Source: UBA4615 sp046046245 (GTDB lineage Bacteria; Pseudomonadota; Gammaproteobacteria; Burkholderiales; Burkholderiaceae_E). Taken from it: DNA of 64,000 nucleotides. The notes beneath the pieces are model-generated. The model did no database searches. It was not told where the DNA came from and saw nothing but the letters and a program-made list of their open reading frames with translations. Each line of letters begins with the position of its first letter. The stretch's first letter is position 1. This document shows, piece after piece, positions 15,619-26,589 of the stretch. The stretch is taken from assembly GCA_046046245.1 (NCBI GenBank), contig JBJOKE010000029.1, positions 81,354 to 145,353 on the forward strand. The letters are read 5' to 3'. Made by a program: the position numbers and the translations under genes.

Positions 15619-16943
15619 CACTTCACCATGTCGGGCGAGAGGACCTTCGGCAGGATCAGCGAGACGTCGGGCCAGAGGATCACCAGCATCAGCACGCCGA
15701 GCATCGGCAGCAGCATGATGAAGGTGTCCTTCAGCGTGTCGACCATCCTCACGCCGGCCACCGAGCAGGCGATCATCAGGCACAGCCCGTAGGGCGGCGT
15801 GACCAGGCCGAAGGCGAGCGACACGATGCCGATCATCGCGAAGTGCACCGGATGCATGCCCACCGCCTGCGCGAGCGGCTGCAGGATGGTGCCGACGATG
15901 ATGATCGCCGGGATCGCGTCGAGGAAGCAGCCGACCACGAGGAACACCGCGGCGATGAAGAAGCCGGTGGCGTTGAGGCCCATCCCCCAGGCCGACACGC
16001 CTTCCAGGATCGCCTTCGGGATCTGGTAGTAGGCGAGCAGCCAGCCGAACGCGCTCGCGGTGCCGACGCAGAAGAGCGCGATCGCCGCGAGCTTGCCGGT
16101 GTCGGTGAGCGCGAGGTACAGGCCCTTCAGGTCCATCTCGCGGTAGACGATCATCGACAGCACGCCCGCGTAGAGCACCGCGATGCAGGCCGATTCGGTG
16201 GCGGTGAACCAGCCGAAGACCTTGCCGCCGATGATGATGACCGGCGTCATCAGCGCCGGCACCGAGACCAGCAGCGAGCTCGCGAACTCGCGGAACGTCG
16301 AGCGGCCGTAGGTGGGGTAGCCGCGCCGCTTCGCGTAGACGTGGACGGTCGCCATCTGCACCAGGCCGATCAGCAGGCCCGGGATCACGCCGGCGAGGAA
16401 CAGCGCGCCGATCGACACCGACAGCACGCCGCCCCAGACGATCATCAGGATCGACGGCGGGATGATGACCGCGAGCACCGCCGACACCGCGGTGATCGCC
16501 ACCGAGAAGCTGTCGTCGTAGCCCTCCTTGCGCTGCGCGTCGATGAAGATCTTCGACTGGCTCGCCGCGTCCGCCGTCGACGAGCCCGAGATGCCCGCGA
16601 AGAAGATCGACAGCACGACGTTGATCTGCGCGAGGCTGCCCGGCAGGTGCCCGACCATCGTCCGCGACAGCTTGACGAGCCGGTCGGTGATGCCGCCGAT
16701 GTTCATCAGGTTCGCGGTCAGCAGGAAGAACGGGACCGCGAGCAGGATGAACGAGTTGTAGGAGTTGAAGGTCTCCTGCACCAGCGTCATCGGCGACAGG
16801 TTCGGCTCGAGCACCAGCAGCGGCAGGCAGGCGAGGCCGAGCGCGATCGCCACCGGCACCCGCAGGAACATCAGCAGGAAGAACAGGCCGAACAGGATCC
16901 AGGCGGCGCTGCCGGGAGCGACCGAGGTCAGCGAGGGGTTCAT
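15618..16943 (-). CDS. TRAP transporter large permease, DctM type (system 1)
   Basis: A 441-residue inner-membrane protein with about twelve helices. Typical DctM segments are AVPFFLLTANLMN, FFAGISGSSTADAASQSKIF and VIIPPSILMIVWGG. It is the Na+-driven channel subunit for carboxylate uptake. Its start overlaps the small permease gene stop by four bases, and a dioxygenase fragment overlaps its end. Confidence 0.95.
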   Translation of the reverse strand: MNPSLTSVAPGSAAWILFGLFFLLMFLRVPVAIALGLACLPLLVLEPNLSPMTLVQETFNSYNSFILLAVPFFLLTANLMNIGGITDRLVKLSRTMVGHLPGSLAQINVVLSIFFAGISGSSTADAASQSKIFIDAQRKEGYDDSFSVAITAVSAVLAVIIPPSILMIVWGGVLSVSIGALFLAGVIPGLLIGLVQMATVHVYAKRRGYPTYGRSTFREFASSLLVSVPALMTPVIIIGGKVFGWFTATESACIAVLYAGVLSMIVYREMDLKGLYLALTDTGKLAAIALFCVGTASAFGWLLAYYQIPKAILEGVSAWGMGLNATGFFIAAVFLVVGCFLDAIPAIIIVGTILQPLAQAVGMHPVHFAMIGIVSLAFGLVTPPYGLCLMIACSVAGVRMVDTLKDTFIMLLPMLGVLMLVILWPDVSLILPKVLSPDMVK

Positions 16944-17452
16944 GCGGTCCTCCCGACCAGGGCGCGCCACTGCGCGGCGACGTGCTCGCCCAGGAAGACC
17001 AGCCAGGTGATGCCGGTGAGGGGCCACGCGATGTGGATCATCCACAGCGGCAGCTCGGCGAGCTCGGACGTGCGGTTCACCGCGAAGCGGGTGAACTCGA
17101 TGCCGAACCAGGTGAAGATCAGCGCGAACACCAGCACCGCGAGCGATGCGAACAGGTTCAGCAGCGCGCCGAAGCGCCCGGTGGCCGAAGGGAAGACGTC
17201 GACGATGAAGTGCGTGCCTTCCCGCACGCCGATCATCGAGCCCAGCATGATCATCCACACCAGGCAGAAGCGCGCCATCTCCTCCGTCCAGATGTAGTGC
17301 GGCAGCAGCGCGGTGAAGCGCGAGAAGATCTGCAGCGACACGGGGAACACGAGGACCGCGACCGAGGCGGCCAGCAGCCAGGTGAGGAAGGTCGCGTAGG
17401 CGGCGGTGAACCGGCGCCATGCGCCCGGCGGGGCGGAGGATGCGGGGGACAT
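16940..17452 (-). CDS. TRAP transporter small permease, DctQ type (system 1)
   Basis: A 170-residue four-helix membrane protein with the WTEEMARFCLVWMIMLGS motif of DctQ subunits. It pairs with the DctM subunit downstream. Confidence 0.92.
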   Translation of the reverse strand: MSPASSAPPGAWRRFTAAYATFLTWLLAASVAVLVFPVSLQIFSRFTALLPHYIWTEEMARFCLVWMIMLGSMIGVREGTHFIVDVFPSATGRFGALLNLFASLAVLVFALIFTWFGIEFTRFAVNRTSELAELPLWMIHIAWPLTGITWLVFLGEHVAAQWRALVGRTA

Positions 17453-17570
17453 GGTCTCGGGAGCGGAGGGGGACGGGGCCGGTCGGCCTGCGCCGGCGTC
17501 GATCCGGCGGCCCGCGGACGCGGGCGGTGCCGCACCGGGCCCGCGTCCGGACCCGGCGCGGCGATCGGGG

Positions 17571-18569
17571 TCAGGTCAGCGCGTTGATCTTGTCGTAGAT
17601 CCCGTCGGCGCCGATCTCCTTCGCGTACTGCGCCATCACCGGGTCGACGAGCTTCTTCATCTGCGCGCGCTCGGTGAACTCGATCTTCTTCAGCTTGCCG
17701 GCCTTCTCGAGCGCGTCGACCTTCTGGCCGTCCTCGCTCGACTCGATCTGGCGGCCGTAGGCGGCGGCTTCCTTGCCCGCGCGGACGATGGCCTGCTGCA
17801 GGTCGGGCGGCAGCCGCTTGAAGGTCTTCTGCGAGAAGCACAGCGGCCGGATCGTGATCGCATGCTGCGTCATGATCAGGTTCGGGCCGACCTCGAAGAA
17901 CTTCATCTGCTCGACGCCGGCGGCCTCGTTCTCGCCGGCGGCGATCACGCCGTTCTGGATCGCGTTGTAGACCTCGTTGTAGGCGATCACCGTCGGCGAC
18001 ATGCCGATCGCGGCGAAGGTCTTGCTCCAGATCGGCGCGCCCTGGACGCGGACCTTCAGCCCCTTGAGCTCGGCGACCGTGCGGGCCGGCTTGTTCGAGA
18101 AGATGTTGCGCACCCCGCCGCCGGCGTAGCCGATCAGCGAGACCTCGGCCTTCTGCTCGACCTCGTCGGCCACGCCCTTGAACAGGTCGGCGTCGAGCAC
18201 CTTGTTCCAGTGGGCGAGGTCGCGGAACAGGAAGGGCGCGTCGACGAAGGGCGCGGCCTTCGAGAAGGTCGACATGTGGGCCGGCGAGACGATCGCGAAG
18301 TCCACGGCCTTGCCCTGCGCCATGTACTCGAAGTACTGCTTCTCGAGACCCAGCGAACTGTTCTTGTGGAGCACGAAGTTGATCGGCTTGGCGTAGTACT
18401 TCTTCACCAGCTCCTCGAACCGGACCATGCACTTCGTGAAGGCGTGGTCGTCGTTGAACTGGGAGGCGCCGTTCAGCGTGATCGCGGTCTGCGCGCGCGC
18501 GGTGTGGACGAAGGGGGCCTGGACGGCCGCGGCGGCGGCCATCGAACCGATGAAGCGTCGGCGTTGCAT
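17571..18569 (-). CDS. TRAP transporter substrate-binding protein, DctP type (system 1)
   Basis: A 332-residue periplasmic receptor with signal peptide MQRRRFIGSMAAAAAVQA ending near TARAQ. It carries the family arginine region LKGLKVRVQGAPIWSKTFAAIG, which contacts the substrate carboxylate, and the NAIQNGVIAAGENE segment. The first gene of the TRAP 1 operon; the substrate is unknown. Confidence 0.94.
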   Translation of the reverse strand: MQRRRFIGSMAAAAAVQAPFVHTARAQTAITLNGASQFNDDHAFTKCMVRFEELVKKYYAKPINFVLHKNSSLGLEKQYFEYMAQGKAVDFAIVSPAHMSTFSKAAPFVDAPFLFRDLAHWNKVLDADLFKGVADEVEQKAEVSLIGYAGGGVRNIFSNKPARTVAELKGLKVRVQGAPIWSKTFAAIGMSPTVIAYNEVYNAIQNGVIAAGENEAAGVEQMKFFEVGPNLIMTQHAITIRPLCFSQKTFKRLPPDLQQAIVRAGKEAAAYGRQIESSEDGQKVDALEKAGKLKKIEFTERAQMKKLVDPVMAQYAKEIGADGIYDKINALT

Positions 18570-19001
18570 GAGTGTCTCCTCGTGGGGCGCCCGCCGCGCG
18601 CCGGGGAGGCGCGGATCGGGCCGTCCGGGGGGCGCCGCCTTCGTGCCGAGGCCGCTGCACCACCCATCGCGGACAGCCTAGCACGCGGCCCGCGGCGCGC
18701 GCACCGACGCCGCGTCGGTTCCGGAGCGTCCGCGCGACGGCCCATCCGGGCCGGCGTCCCAGTCCGTGGAGCATCGCGATCGGCAACCGGCCGCGCTGCC
18801 CGCCGTCGCGCTGCCCGACCGCCGCAGCGCGCCCGCGCTCGGACGCGGCGCGTCGAATCCCCGCGCGCCGCAGGCCCATCGGCCCGTGTCCGCGGCCGCG
18901 CCGGCAGACTGCGCCCGCGTTCCCGGATGCGGAACGTCGCGGCCCCGCCGGGGCTCGGACCGCAGATCGACGCGCCGCGCGCCGGCGCGCAGGAGGAGAC
19001 G
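18570..19001. other. Divergent control region between TRAP 1 and a Bug receptor gene
   Basis: A 432-base gap between two outward-facing transporter genes. On the minus strand an extended -10 like TGCTAGGCT sits at 18675-18683; no good -35 is visible. The rest is GC-rich without a recognised gene. Confidence 0.4.
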
Positions 19002-19997
19002 ATGGATCGTACCGACGACACCCGCCGGCGGATCGCCGCCGCCCTCGGCCTCGCGCCGCTCGCCGCGGCGCTGCCGCGCCCGGCCGCCGCGCAGGCCGCC
19101 TGGCCGAGCAGGCCGATCCGCGTGCTGGTGGGCTTCCCGCCCGGCGGCCTCACCGATGCCTACGCGCGCCAGTGGGCGGAGCACCTGCAGCAGCGCACCG
19201 GCCAGACCGTCACCGTCGAGAACCGGCCGGGCGCGGGCGCGATGATCGCGCTCGAGGCGCTGTCGAAGAGCCCCGGCGACGGCACCACCTTCGCGGTGAC
19301 CACCAGCGGCACCGTCTGGCAGAACCGCGTGCTCTACCGCAAGCTGCCCTACGACGCCGACCGCGACTTCGCGCCCGTGGCCTTCTTCCCGAGCGGCCCG
19401 CTCGTCTTCGGCATCAACGCGAACCTGCCGCCGAAGACCGTCTCCGAGTTCATCGAGTGGTCGAAGCGGAACACCGTGTCGATGGGCACCTATGCGCCCG
19501 CCTCGTACCCCCACATGGTGGCCGACACGATCAACCGCGCCCACGGCACGAAGATCGAGTCGATCCACTACAAGGGCGAGGCGCCGATGTGGATCGACGC
19601 CGCGTCCAACCAGGTGCAGGTCGCGATCGGCAGCTTCCAGGCTTACAACGCGGTCGCCTCGAAGGGTCTCGTGCGGCCGCTCGGCGTGACCGGGCGCTTC
19701 CGCTCGCCGCGGCTGCCCGACGTGCCCACCCTCACCGAGGCCGGCATGAACGACGCGCTGGTGAAGCTCGACGGCTGGCTGATCCTGATCGCGCCGTCGG
19801 CCACGCCCGAGCCGATCCTGTCGCGCGCGGCCGAGGTCGCGGTCGACTGGGGCGAGACGCAGCGGGCCGCCCAGCTGCGCGAGACCTTCGCGATCCCGAA
19901 CAAGCCGGCCGGGCTCGAGGAGTCGCGCCGGCGGTGGAAGGAGGAGTCGGCGATCTGGATCGACCTGGCGAGGCAGCTGGGGATCACGCTGGACTGA
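19002..19997 (+). CDS. Bug family (TctC-type) periplasmic binding protein
   Basis: The 331-residue protein has a signal peptide ending near AAAQA, then WPSRPIRVLVGFPPGG, the family's opening strand and loop, and VENRPGAGAMIA. Bug receptors bind organic acids and related small molecules; they are greatly expanded in Burkholderiales. No TctA or TctB membrane genes are nearby, so it is an orphan. ATG at 19002 follows AGGAGGAG. It converges on the enoyl-CoA hydratase gene, so both may belong to an organic-acid breakdown path. Confidence 0.93.
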   Translation: MDRTDDTRRRIAAALGLAPLAAALPRPAAAQAAWPSRPIRVLVGFPPGGLTDAYARQWAEHLQQRTGQTVTVENRPGAGAMIALEALSKSPGDGTTFAVTTSGTVWQNRVLYRKLPYDADRDFAPVAFFPSGPLVFGINANLPPKTVSEFIEWSKRNTVSMGTYAPASYPHMVADTINRAHGTKIESIHYKGEAPMWIDAASNQVQVAIGSFQAYNAVASKGLVRPLGVTGRFRSPRLPDVPTLTEAGMNDALVKLDGWLILIAPSATPEPILSRAAEVAVDWGETQRAAQLRETFAIPNKPAGLEESRRRWKEESAIWIDLARQLGITLD

Positions 19998-20005
19998 CCG
20001 GGCCC

Positions 20006-20035
20006 GGCCCGTCCGCGCCGCGCCGCGGACGGGCC
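20006..20035. terminator. Hairpin between convergent genes
   Basis: GGCCCGTCCGCG at 20006-20017 and CGCGGACGGGCC at 20024-20035 form a 12-bp perfect stem with a 6-base loop in the 42-base gap between converging genes. No T-run follows on either side, so intrinsic termination is not certain. Confidence 0.5.
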
Positions 20036-20039
20036 GCCC

Positions 20040-20828
20040 TCAGGACCCGGTGTACCGCGGCGGCCGCCGCTCCATGAACGAGCGGTTCCCCTCCGCGAAG
20101 TCGTCCGACTGCGCGGCGAGCGCGAACTGGTCGAAGTCGGCGTGGCTCGTCGCGTGGTCGAGCGCGGTCACGCTGGCGTCGACCGCCTGCTTGATCATCC
20201 GCAGCTGCACCGGCGGCAGGCTCGCCGCGCGCTCGGCGAACTCGAGCGCCGCCTCGAGCGCACGCCCGGGCTCGGCCACGCGGTCGACCAGACCCCAGTC
20301 GAGCGCGCCGGCCGCGTCGAGCTTCTCGGCGAGCACCGCGATCCGCTTGGCGCGCGCCGGCCCCACCAGGTGCGCGATCCGCGGCACCGCGTTCCACGAC
20401 AGGTTCATCCCGCGCTCGATCTCGGGCACGTAGAAGGTGGCGCCGGCGCCCGCCACCCGCAGGTCGCAGGACACCGCGAGCGCGGCGCCGCCGCCGATGC
20501 ACCAGCCCTCGATCGCGACGATCGTCATCGCCTCGATCTCGGCCCAGGCGCGGCACATCCGGCCGCCGGTCTGCATCGCGATCCGCCGCTCGGCGAGCCG
20601 TGCGCGGCGCGCGGCCGCGAGCTCGGCGTCCTTCAGGTCCGCGCCGACGCTGAAGACCGTCGGCGTGCCGGTCAGCACCACGGCCGACACGTCGGGGTCG
20701 TTCTCGAACGAGCGCGCCGCGGCGGTCAGCTGCCGGCAGGCCTCGAGCGACAGCGGGTTGCGGCCGTCGCCGCGGTCCAGGCGCACGATCGCGATCCGGC
20801 CGCGGCGTTCGATGCTCACGCAGTCCAT
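20040..20828 (-). CDS. Enoyl-CoA hydratase/isomerase family protein
   Basis: A 262-residue crotonase-fold protein. The two oxyanion-hole strands are visible as SVGADLKD and EGWCIGGGAALAVSCDLRVA. The position of catalytic glutamate in YVPEIERGMNLSW fits a hydratase-like active site with one conserved acid. It may process an acyl-CoA from an organic acid taken up through nearby receptors. The ATG at 20828 is chosen; the frame is open farther upstream through the cupin gene. Confidence 0.88.
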   Translation of the reverse strand: MDCVSIERRGRIAIVRLDRGDGRNPLSLEACRQLTAAARSFENDPDVSAVVLTGTPTVFSVGADLKDAELAAARRARLAERRIAMQTGGRMCRAWAEIEAMTIVAIEGWCIGGGAALAVSCDLRVAGAGATFYVPEIERGMNLSWNAVPRIAHLVGPARAKRIAVLAEKLDAAGALDWGLVDRVAEPGRALEAALEFAERAASLPPVQLRMIKQAVDASVTALDHATSHADFDQFALAAQSDDFAEGNRSFMERRPPRYTGS

Positions 20829-20839
20829 GGCGGCGCCCC

Positions 20840-21253
20840 TCAGGCCGGGGTGGTCGCGAAGTCGCCGGGCGCGACGAGCTCGATCAGCTCGAGGTCGGCC
20901 GAGTGCTCGATCTCGCGGTGGCGGATCCCGGGCGGCTGGTGGACGCAGCTGCCGGCCTCGAGCAGCACCTCGCCCACGCCCTCGTACTCGAAGCGCACCC
21001 AGCCCTTCAGCACGTAGACGAGCTGCAGCTCGAGCGCGTGGCGGTGCCACTCGCCGGTCGCCTGGTGGCCGCCGCGGGCGCGGATCACGTGCATCACCGC
21101 GCGGCCCCCGGTGGACGCCTTGACGCCGAGGTCGCGGTACTCGAAGTACGGGCGCAGCCCGTCGGCGACGAAGGGGCTCGTCGCCGCGTGGCTGACCGAG
21201 AAGCGCATCGGGGTGTCGGCGGCCGGAGCCGGCCGGTCGGTGGCGGTCGTCAT
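20840..21253 (-). CDS. Small cupin protein
   Basis: A 137-residue single-domain cupin with the metal-ligand motif GEWHRHALELQLVYVLKGW (H-x-H-x4-Q in place of E) and a second histidine in PPGIRHREIEH. The fold usually binds one metal ion and acts as a dioxygenase, isomerase or sensor. It ends 11 bases before the hydratase gene, so the two are probably cotranscribed. Confidence 0.82.
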   Translation of the reverse strand: MTTATDRPAPAADTPMRFSVSHAATSPFVADGLRPYFEYRDLGVKASTGGRAVMHVIRARGGHQATGEWHRHALELQLVYVLKGWVRFEYEGVGEVLLEAGSCVHQPPGIRHREIEHSADLELIELVAPGDFATTPA

Positions 21254-21462
21254 GGTCTCCTCCTGGTCGGGTGTCCGCGATCCTAACCGGCCCTCGACTC
21301 GGTGGGCGGACCGACCCGGTACAATGCGGACTCTCGCCGCATCGCCGCGCCCGCCGCGGCCCGCGCCGCGCCCGAGCCCGCCCCGGCGGGCCCGCTCCGC
21401 GTCCGCGGACGCCCGCGGCCCACCGCTGCACCGCCGTCACCCCGGACCCGAAAGCGACCGCC

Positions 21463-23127
<1,665 letters not shown>

Positions 23128-23170
23128 CACGCCGTTCGGGGCCCGATCCGGCGCCGACGCGGGCCGCCCG

Positions 23171-23506
23171 ATGGCGTCGTCGTCCGTCCGCCACCGGCAC
23201 CACGTCTACGTGGTCCGTCTCGACGACCGGGTGCTGAACGACCGGCGCTTTCGCGAGGCCAACCCCGACCGCGACCCGACGCGGCCCTGTGTCTACGTCG
23301 GGATGACCGGCCTCACGCCCGAGCTGCGCCTGGCGCGGCACAAGGCCGGCGTGAAGGCGAACCGGTACGTGCGCGAACACGGGCTTGCGCTCATGCCCGA
23401 GCTCTACGCCTACGCGAACCCCATGCCCTACGCGGCCGCGCGCGAGATGGAGCTGGAGCTCGCCCGGGCGCTGCGCGCCGAGGGCTACGCGGTCTGGCAG
23501 CACTGA
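23171..23506 (+). CDS. GIY-YIG-like small protein
   Basis: A 111-residue protein with VYVVRLDD and CVYVGMTGLTPELRLARHKAG, which resemble the two strands, conserved arginine and histidine of the GIY-YIG nuclease fold, then a late glutamate in REMELELARALRAEGYAVW. YVV and YVG replace the canonical GIY and YIG. Similar short proteins are widespread in proteobacteria; no activity has been assigned to my knowledge. It may lie downstream of ettA in one transcript. Confidence 0.7.
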   Translation: MASSSVRHRHHVYVVRLDDRVLNDRRFREANPDRDPTRPCVYVGMTGLTPELRLARHKAGVKANRYVREHGLALMPELYAYANPMPYAAAREMELELARALRAEGYAVWQH

Positions 23507-23594
23507 GTCGGGTCGTCTCCCGGCAGGGACCTCGCCGGGCCAGCGTGGCCGTGGGCGCTCGGTACACTCCCGGTTCGATCCACGAGGAGGCGCG

Positions 23595-25400
23595 ATGACC
23601 GGCCGCCCGTCCCGAACGGTGACCCTCCGGATGCTGCTCGTCGCGCTGACCGCGCTGGCGACGCTGCCGGTGCTCGCCTTCGCGCTGTGGCTGCTGCAGG
23701 TCGTCTGGCAGAACGGGCAGCAGGAGGCGCGACGCGACCTGCAGCAGATGGCCGCGACGCTGGCGGTGGCGCTCGACCGCGAGATCGCCGGCTCGGTCCG
23801 CGAGCTGCAGCGGCTGGCCGAGTACCCGTCGATCGAGGACGACGGCTTCGTCCGCTTCCACGCCCACGCGCGCCATCTCGTCGCGCGCAACGACGGGTGG
23901 GAGAACATCGCGCTGACCGAGCCCGACGGCCGGGTGGCGATGAGCGCGGCGATGGCAGCCCCCGGCGGCGGCTCGCTGCACGCCGACCAGCCGCACCTGC
24001 GCGAGGTGCTGGCCCGCGGCCTGCCGGCGGTGTCCGACGTCTACCGGAGCCCGCGCACCGGCGATCGCGCGATCGCGGTGTCGGTGCCGGTGATGCGCGA
24101 CGGCGCGGTCCGATGGGTCCTGAGCGCGCGGCTGAGCTCGCCGCAGCTGTCGCGATTCGTCGGCGAGCAGCTCTACCGCGACGGCGCGGTCGCGGCGGCG
24201 ATCGACCGCCAGCTGCAGATCGTCGCGCGCAACCGCGACGGCGAGCGCTTCTTCGGGCATCCGATCACCGAGGACCTGCGGACGGCGCTGCTCGCCTCGC
24301 CCGAGCGCGGCATCCTCCGGCTGACCACGCTCGACGGCGCCCGCGTGCTCGCCGCCTGGCAGCGGATGCCCTCGGGCTGGACGATGACGATCGGCGTGCC
24401 GGTCGATGTCTTCGACGCGCCGCTGCGTCGCTCGATCGGCGTGCTGCTCGGCTTCGGGCTCGCGGTGCTCGCCGCCGGCGTCGTCGTCAGTCGGCTGCTC
24501 GCGGGCGCGATCACCGGCGTGGTCGAGTCGGTGGGGTGCGATGCGCGGGCGCTCGCCGCCGGCGAGCCGATCGAGCCCGCGGCCCGCTCCTCGATCCGGC
24601 AGATCGACGCGCTGTACGCGTCGCTGCGCGAGGCGAGCCGACTGCAGCGCGACAAGGAGCGCGCGCGCGAGCAGGCGGTCGCCGCGCTGCGGGAGGCCGA
24701 CCGGCGCAAGGACGAGTTCCTAGCGATGCTCGCGCACGAGCTGCGCAATCCGCTCGCGCCGCTGCGCAACGCGATCGCGCTGCTCTCGCGCACGCTCGGG
24801 CCGGGCACGGCCCAGCGACAGTCGCTCGAGATGGCCGACCGGCAGGTGCGGCAGCTCACGCGCCTGGTCGACGACCTGCTCGACGTCTCGCGGATCACGC
24901 AGGGCAAGATCACGCTGCACCGCGAGCAGCTCGCGGTCTGCGCCGTGGTCGCCGAAGCGGTCGAGGCGATCCGGCCGGTCGTCGAGCAGCGCGGGCAACG
25001 GCTCTCGCTGCGGCTGCCGCCCGAGTCGCCGACGGTGCGTGCCGACCCGCTGCGGCTCGCGCAGGTGCTCGAGAACCTGCTGTCGAACGCGTCGAAGTAC
25101 ACCGACCCGGGCGGCGCGATCGACGTCGAGGTCGAGGCCGCCGACGACGAGGTCGCGATCCGTGTCCGCGACACCGGCATCGGGCTGCCGCCCGAGCAGC
25201 TCGAGCGCGTCTTCGAGCTCTTCACGCAGGTCGACGCCGGCAGCGACCGCACGCAGGGCGGCCTCGGCATCGGGCTGTCGCTGGTGCGGCAACTGGTGGC
25301 GATGCACGGCGGCCGCGTGACCGCGCACAGCGACGGTCCCGGCCGGGGCGCCTGCTTCGTCGTGCGCCTGCCTCGCGAGGCGGCGACGATCGCGGCCTGA
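23595..25400 (+). CDS. Membrane sensor histidine kinase with extracellular sensor domain
   Basis: The 601-residue protein has a membrane span near 12-35, a periplasmic dCache/PDC-like sensor (about 40-275), a second span near 285-305, a HAMP-like linker and coiled region, then HisKA with phospho-acceptor histidine in FLAMLAHELRNPLAPLRNAI and a HATPase_c domain (N-box ENLLSNASKYTD, G-boxes DTGIGLPPEQ and GGLGIGLSLV). No receiver domain and no response-regulator gene adjoin it. A TACACT -10 candidate is at 23563-23568. The stop is followed by an unrelated dehydrogenase gene. Confidence 0.92.
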   Translation: MTGRPSRTVTLRMLLVALTALATLPVLAFALWLLQVVWQNGQQEARRDLQQMAATLAVALDREIAGSVRELQRLAEYPSIEDDGFVRFHAHARHLVARNDGWENIALTEPDGRVAMSAAMAAPGGGSLHADQPHLREVLARGLPAVSDVYRSPRTGDRAIAVSVPVMRDGAVRWVLSARLSSPQLSRFVGEQLYRDGAVAAAIDRQLQIVARNRDGERFFGHPITEDLRTALLASPERGILRLTTLDGARVLAAWQRMPSGWTMTIGVPVDVFDAPLRRSIGVLLGFGLAVLAAGVVVSRLLAGAITGVVESVGCDARALAAGEPIEPAARSSIRQIDALYASLREASRLQRDKERAREQAVAALREADRRKDEFLAMLAHELRNPLAPLRNAIALLSRTLGPGTAQRQSLEMADRQVRQLTRLVDDLLDVSRITQGKITLHREQLAVCAVVAEAVEAIRPVVEQRGQRLSLRLPPESPTVRADPLRLAQVLENLLSNASKYTDPGGAIDVEVEAADDEVAIRVRDTGIGLPPEQLERVFELFTQVDAGSDRTQGGLGIGLSLVRQLVAMHGGRVTAHSDGPGRGACFVVRLPREAATIAA

Positions 25401-25508
25401 GCCGGTTCCGCGCGCCGCCCGCCGCGGGTCGCCAAGCGCGCGCCGCCGGTGCATGATCGCGGTCCCGCGCCGGCGTTCCCGCCGGCGCCGGCCACCCGAG
25501 GAGACGCG

Positions 25509-26579
25509 ATGGACTACCGCTGCGCACACCGCTGGGCGTTCCCGAAGTGGGGCGCCGCGCTCGAGCGGATCGAGGAGCGCCTGGAGGCACCCGTCGGCCG
25601 AGAGGTCACGGTGCGGGTCACCCACTGCGGCATCTGCCACTCCGACCTGCACATCCAGCAGGGAGGCTTCGACATGGGCGGCGGCAAGCTGTCGTCGCTC
25701 GAGCGCGCCGGCACGAAGCTGCCGGTGACGATGGGGCACGAGATCGGCGGCGAGGTCGTCGAGATCGGCCCCGACGTGACGGACGTGAAGCTCGGCGACC
25801 GCGTGGTCGTCTATCCGTGGCTCGGCTGCGGCGAGTGCCCGACCTGCCTGTCCGGCAACGATCACCTGTGCAACCGCGGCGCGCGCAACCTCGGCATCCA
25901 GCTGCCCGGCGGCTACTCGGACCTGGTCCGGGTCCCGCACGACCGCTACCTGGTGCCGGTGGGCACGCTGGACCCGGCGCGCGCGGCCACCTTCGCCTGC
26001 GCGGGCATCACCGCCTACGGCGCGATCCGCAAGCTGCCCGAGTCGACCGCGGACGACTGGATCGCGGTGATCGGCTGCGGCGGTGTCGGGATGACCGCGG
26101 TCGCGCTGCTGTCGGCGCTGTCGAAGGCCAAGGTGGTCGCGATCGACCCCGACCCGGCGAAGCGCGAGACGGCCCAGCGCTACGGCGCCGCGCTGGTCGT
26201 CGACCCGGCCTCGCCCGACGCGACCCGCACGATCGTGAAGGCGACCGGCAACAACGTCCTCGGCGTCGTCGACTTCGTGGGCGGCGAGTCGAGCTCGGCG
26301 ATGGGCGTGGCGATCGTGCGCCGCGGCGGCACCGTGGTGATCGTGGGCCTGTTCGGCGGCGAGTTCCGCGTGCCGGTGCCGATGTTCCCGCTGAAGTCGA
26401 TGGCGGTGCAGGGCTCGTACGTCGCGGGGCTCAACGAACTGCGCGAGCTGATGGCGCTCGCGCAGCGCGTGGCGCTGCCGCAGATCCCGCTCACCCTGCG
26501 GCCGCTCGACCAGGTCAACGCGTCGCTCGAGGACCTCGCGGCCGGGCGCGTCGTCGGTCGCGTGGTGCTGCAGCCCTGA
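25509..26579 (+). CDS. Zinc-dependent alcohol dehydrogenase (MDR family)
   Basis: A 356-residue medium-chain dehydrogenase. The catalytic-zinc cysteine is C40 in HCGICHSDLH, with GHEIGGEV following; the structural zinc site is complete in CGECPTCLSGNDHLC. The Rossmann segment is VIGCGGVGMTAVALL. Members oxidise alcohols, diols or aldehyde adducts. It opens a four-gene rightward run (dehydrogenase, Bug receptor, esterase, GST) with gaps of 13 bases or less. Confidence 0.92.
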   Translation: MDYRCAHRWAFPKWGAALERIEERLEAPVGREVTVRVTHCGICHSDLHIQQGGFDMGGGKLSSLERAGTKLPVTMGHEIGGEVVEIGPDVTDVKLGDRVVVYPWLGCGECPTCLSGNDHLCNRGARNLGIQLPGGYSDLVRVPHDRYLVPVGTLDPARAATFACAGITAYGAIRKLPESTADDWIAVIGCGGVGMTAVALLSALSKAKVVAIDPDPAKRETAQRYGAALVVDPASPDATRTIVKATGNNVLGVVDFVGGESSSAMGVAIVRRGGTVVIVGLFGGEFRVPVPMFPLKSMAVQGSYVAGLNELRELMALAQRVALPQIPLTLRPLDQVNASLEDLAAGRVVGRVVLQP

Positions 26580-26589
26580 GGGCGATGCG

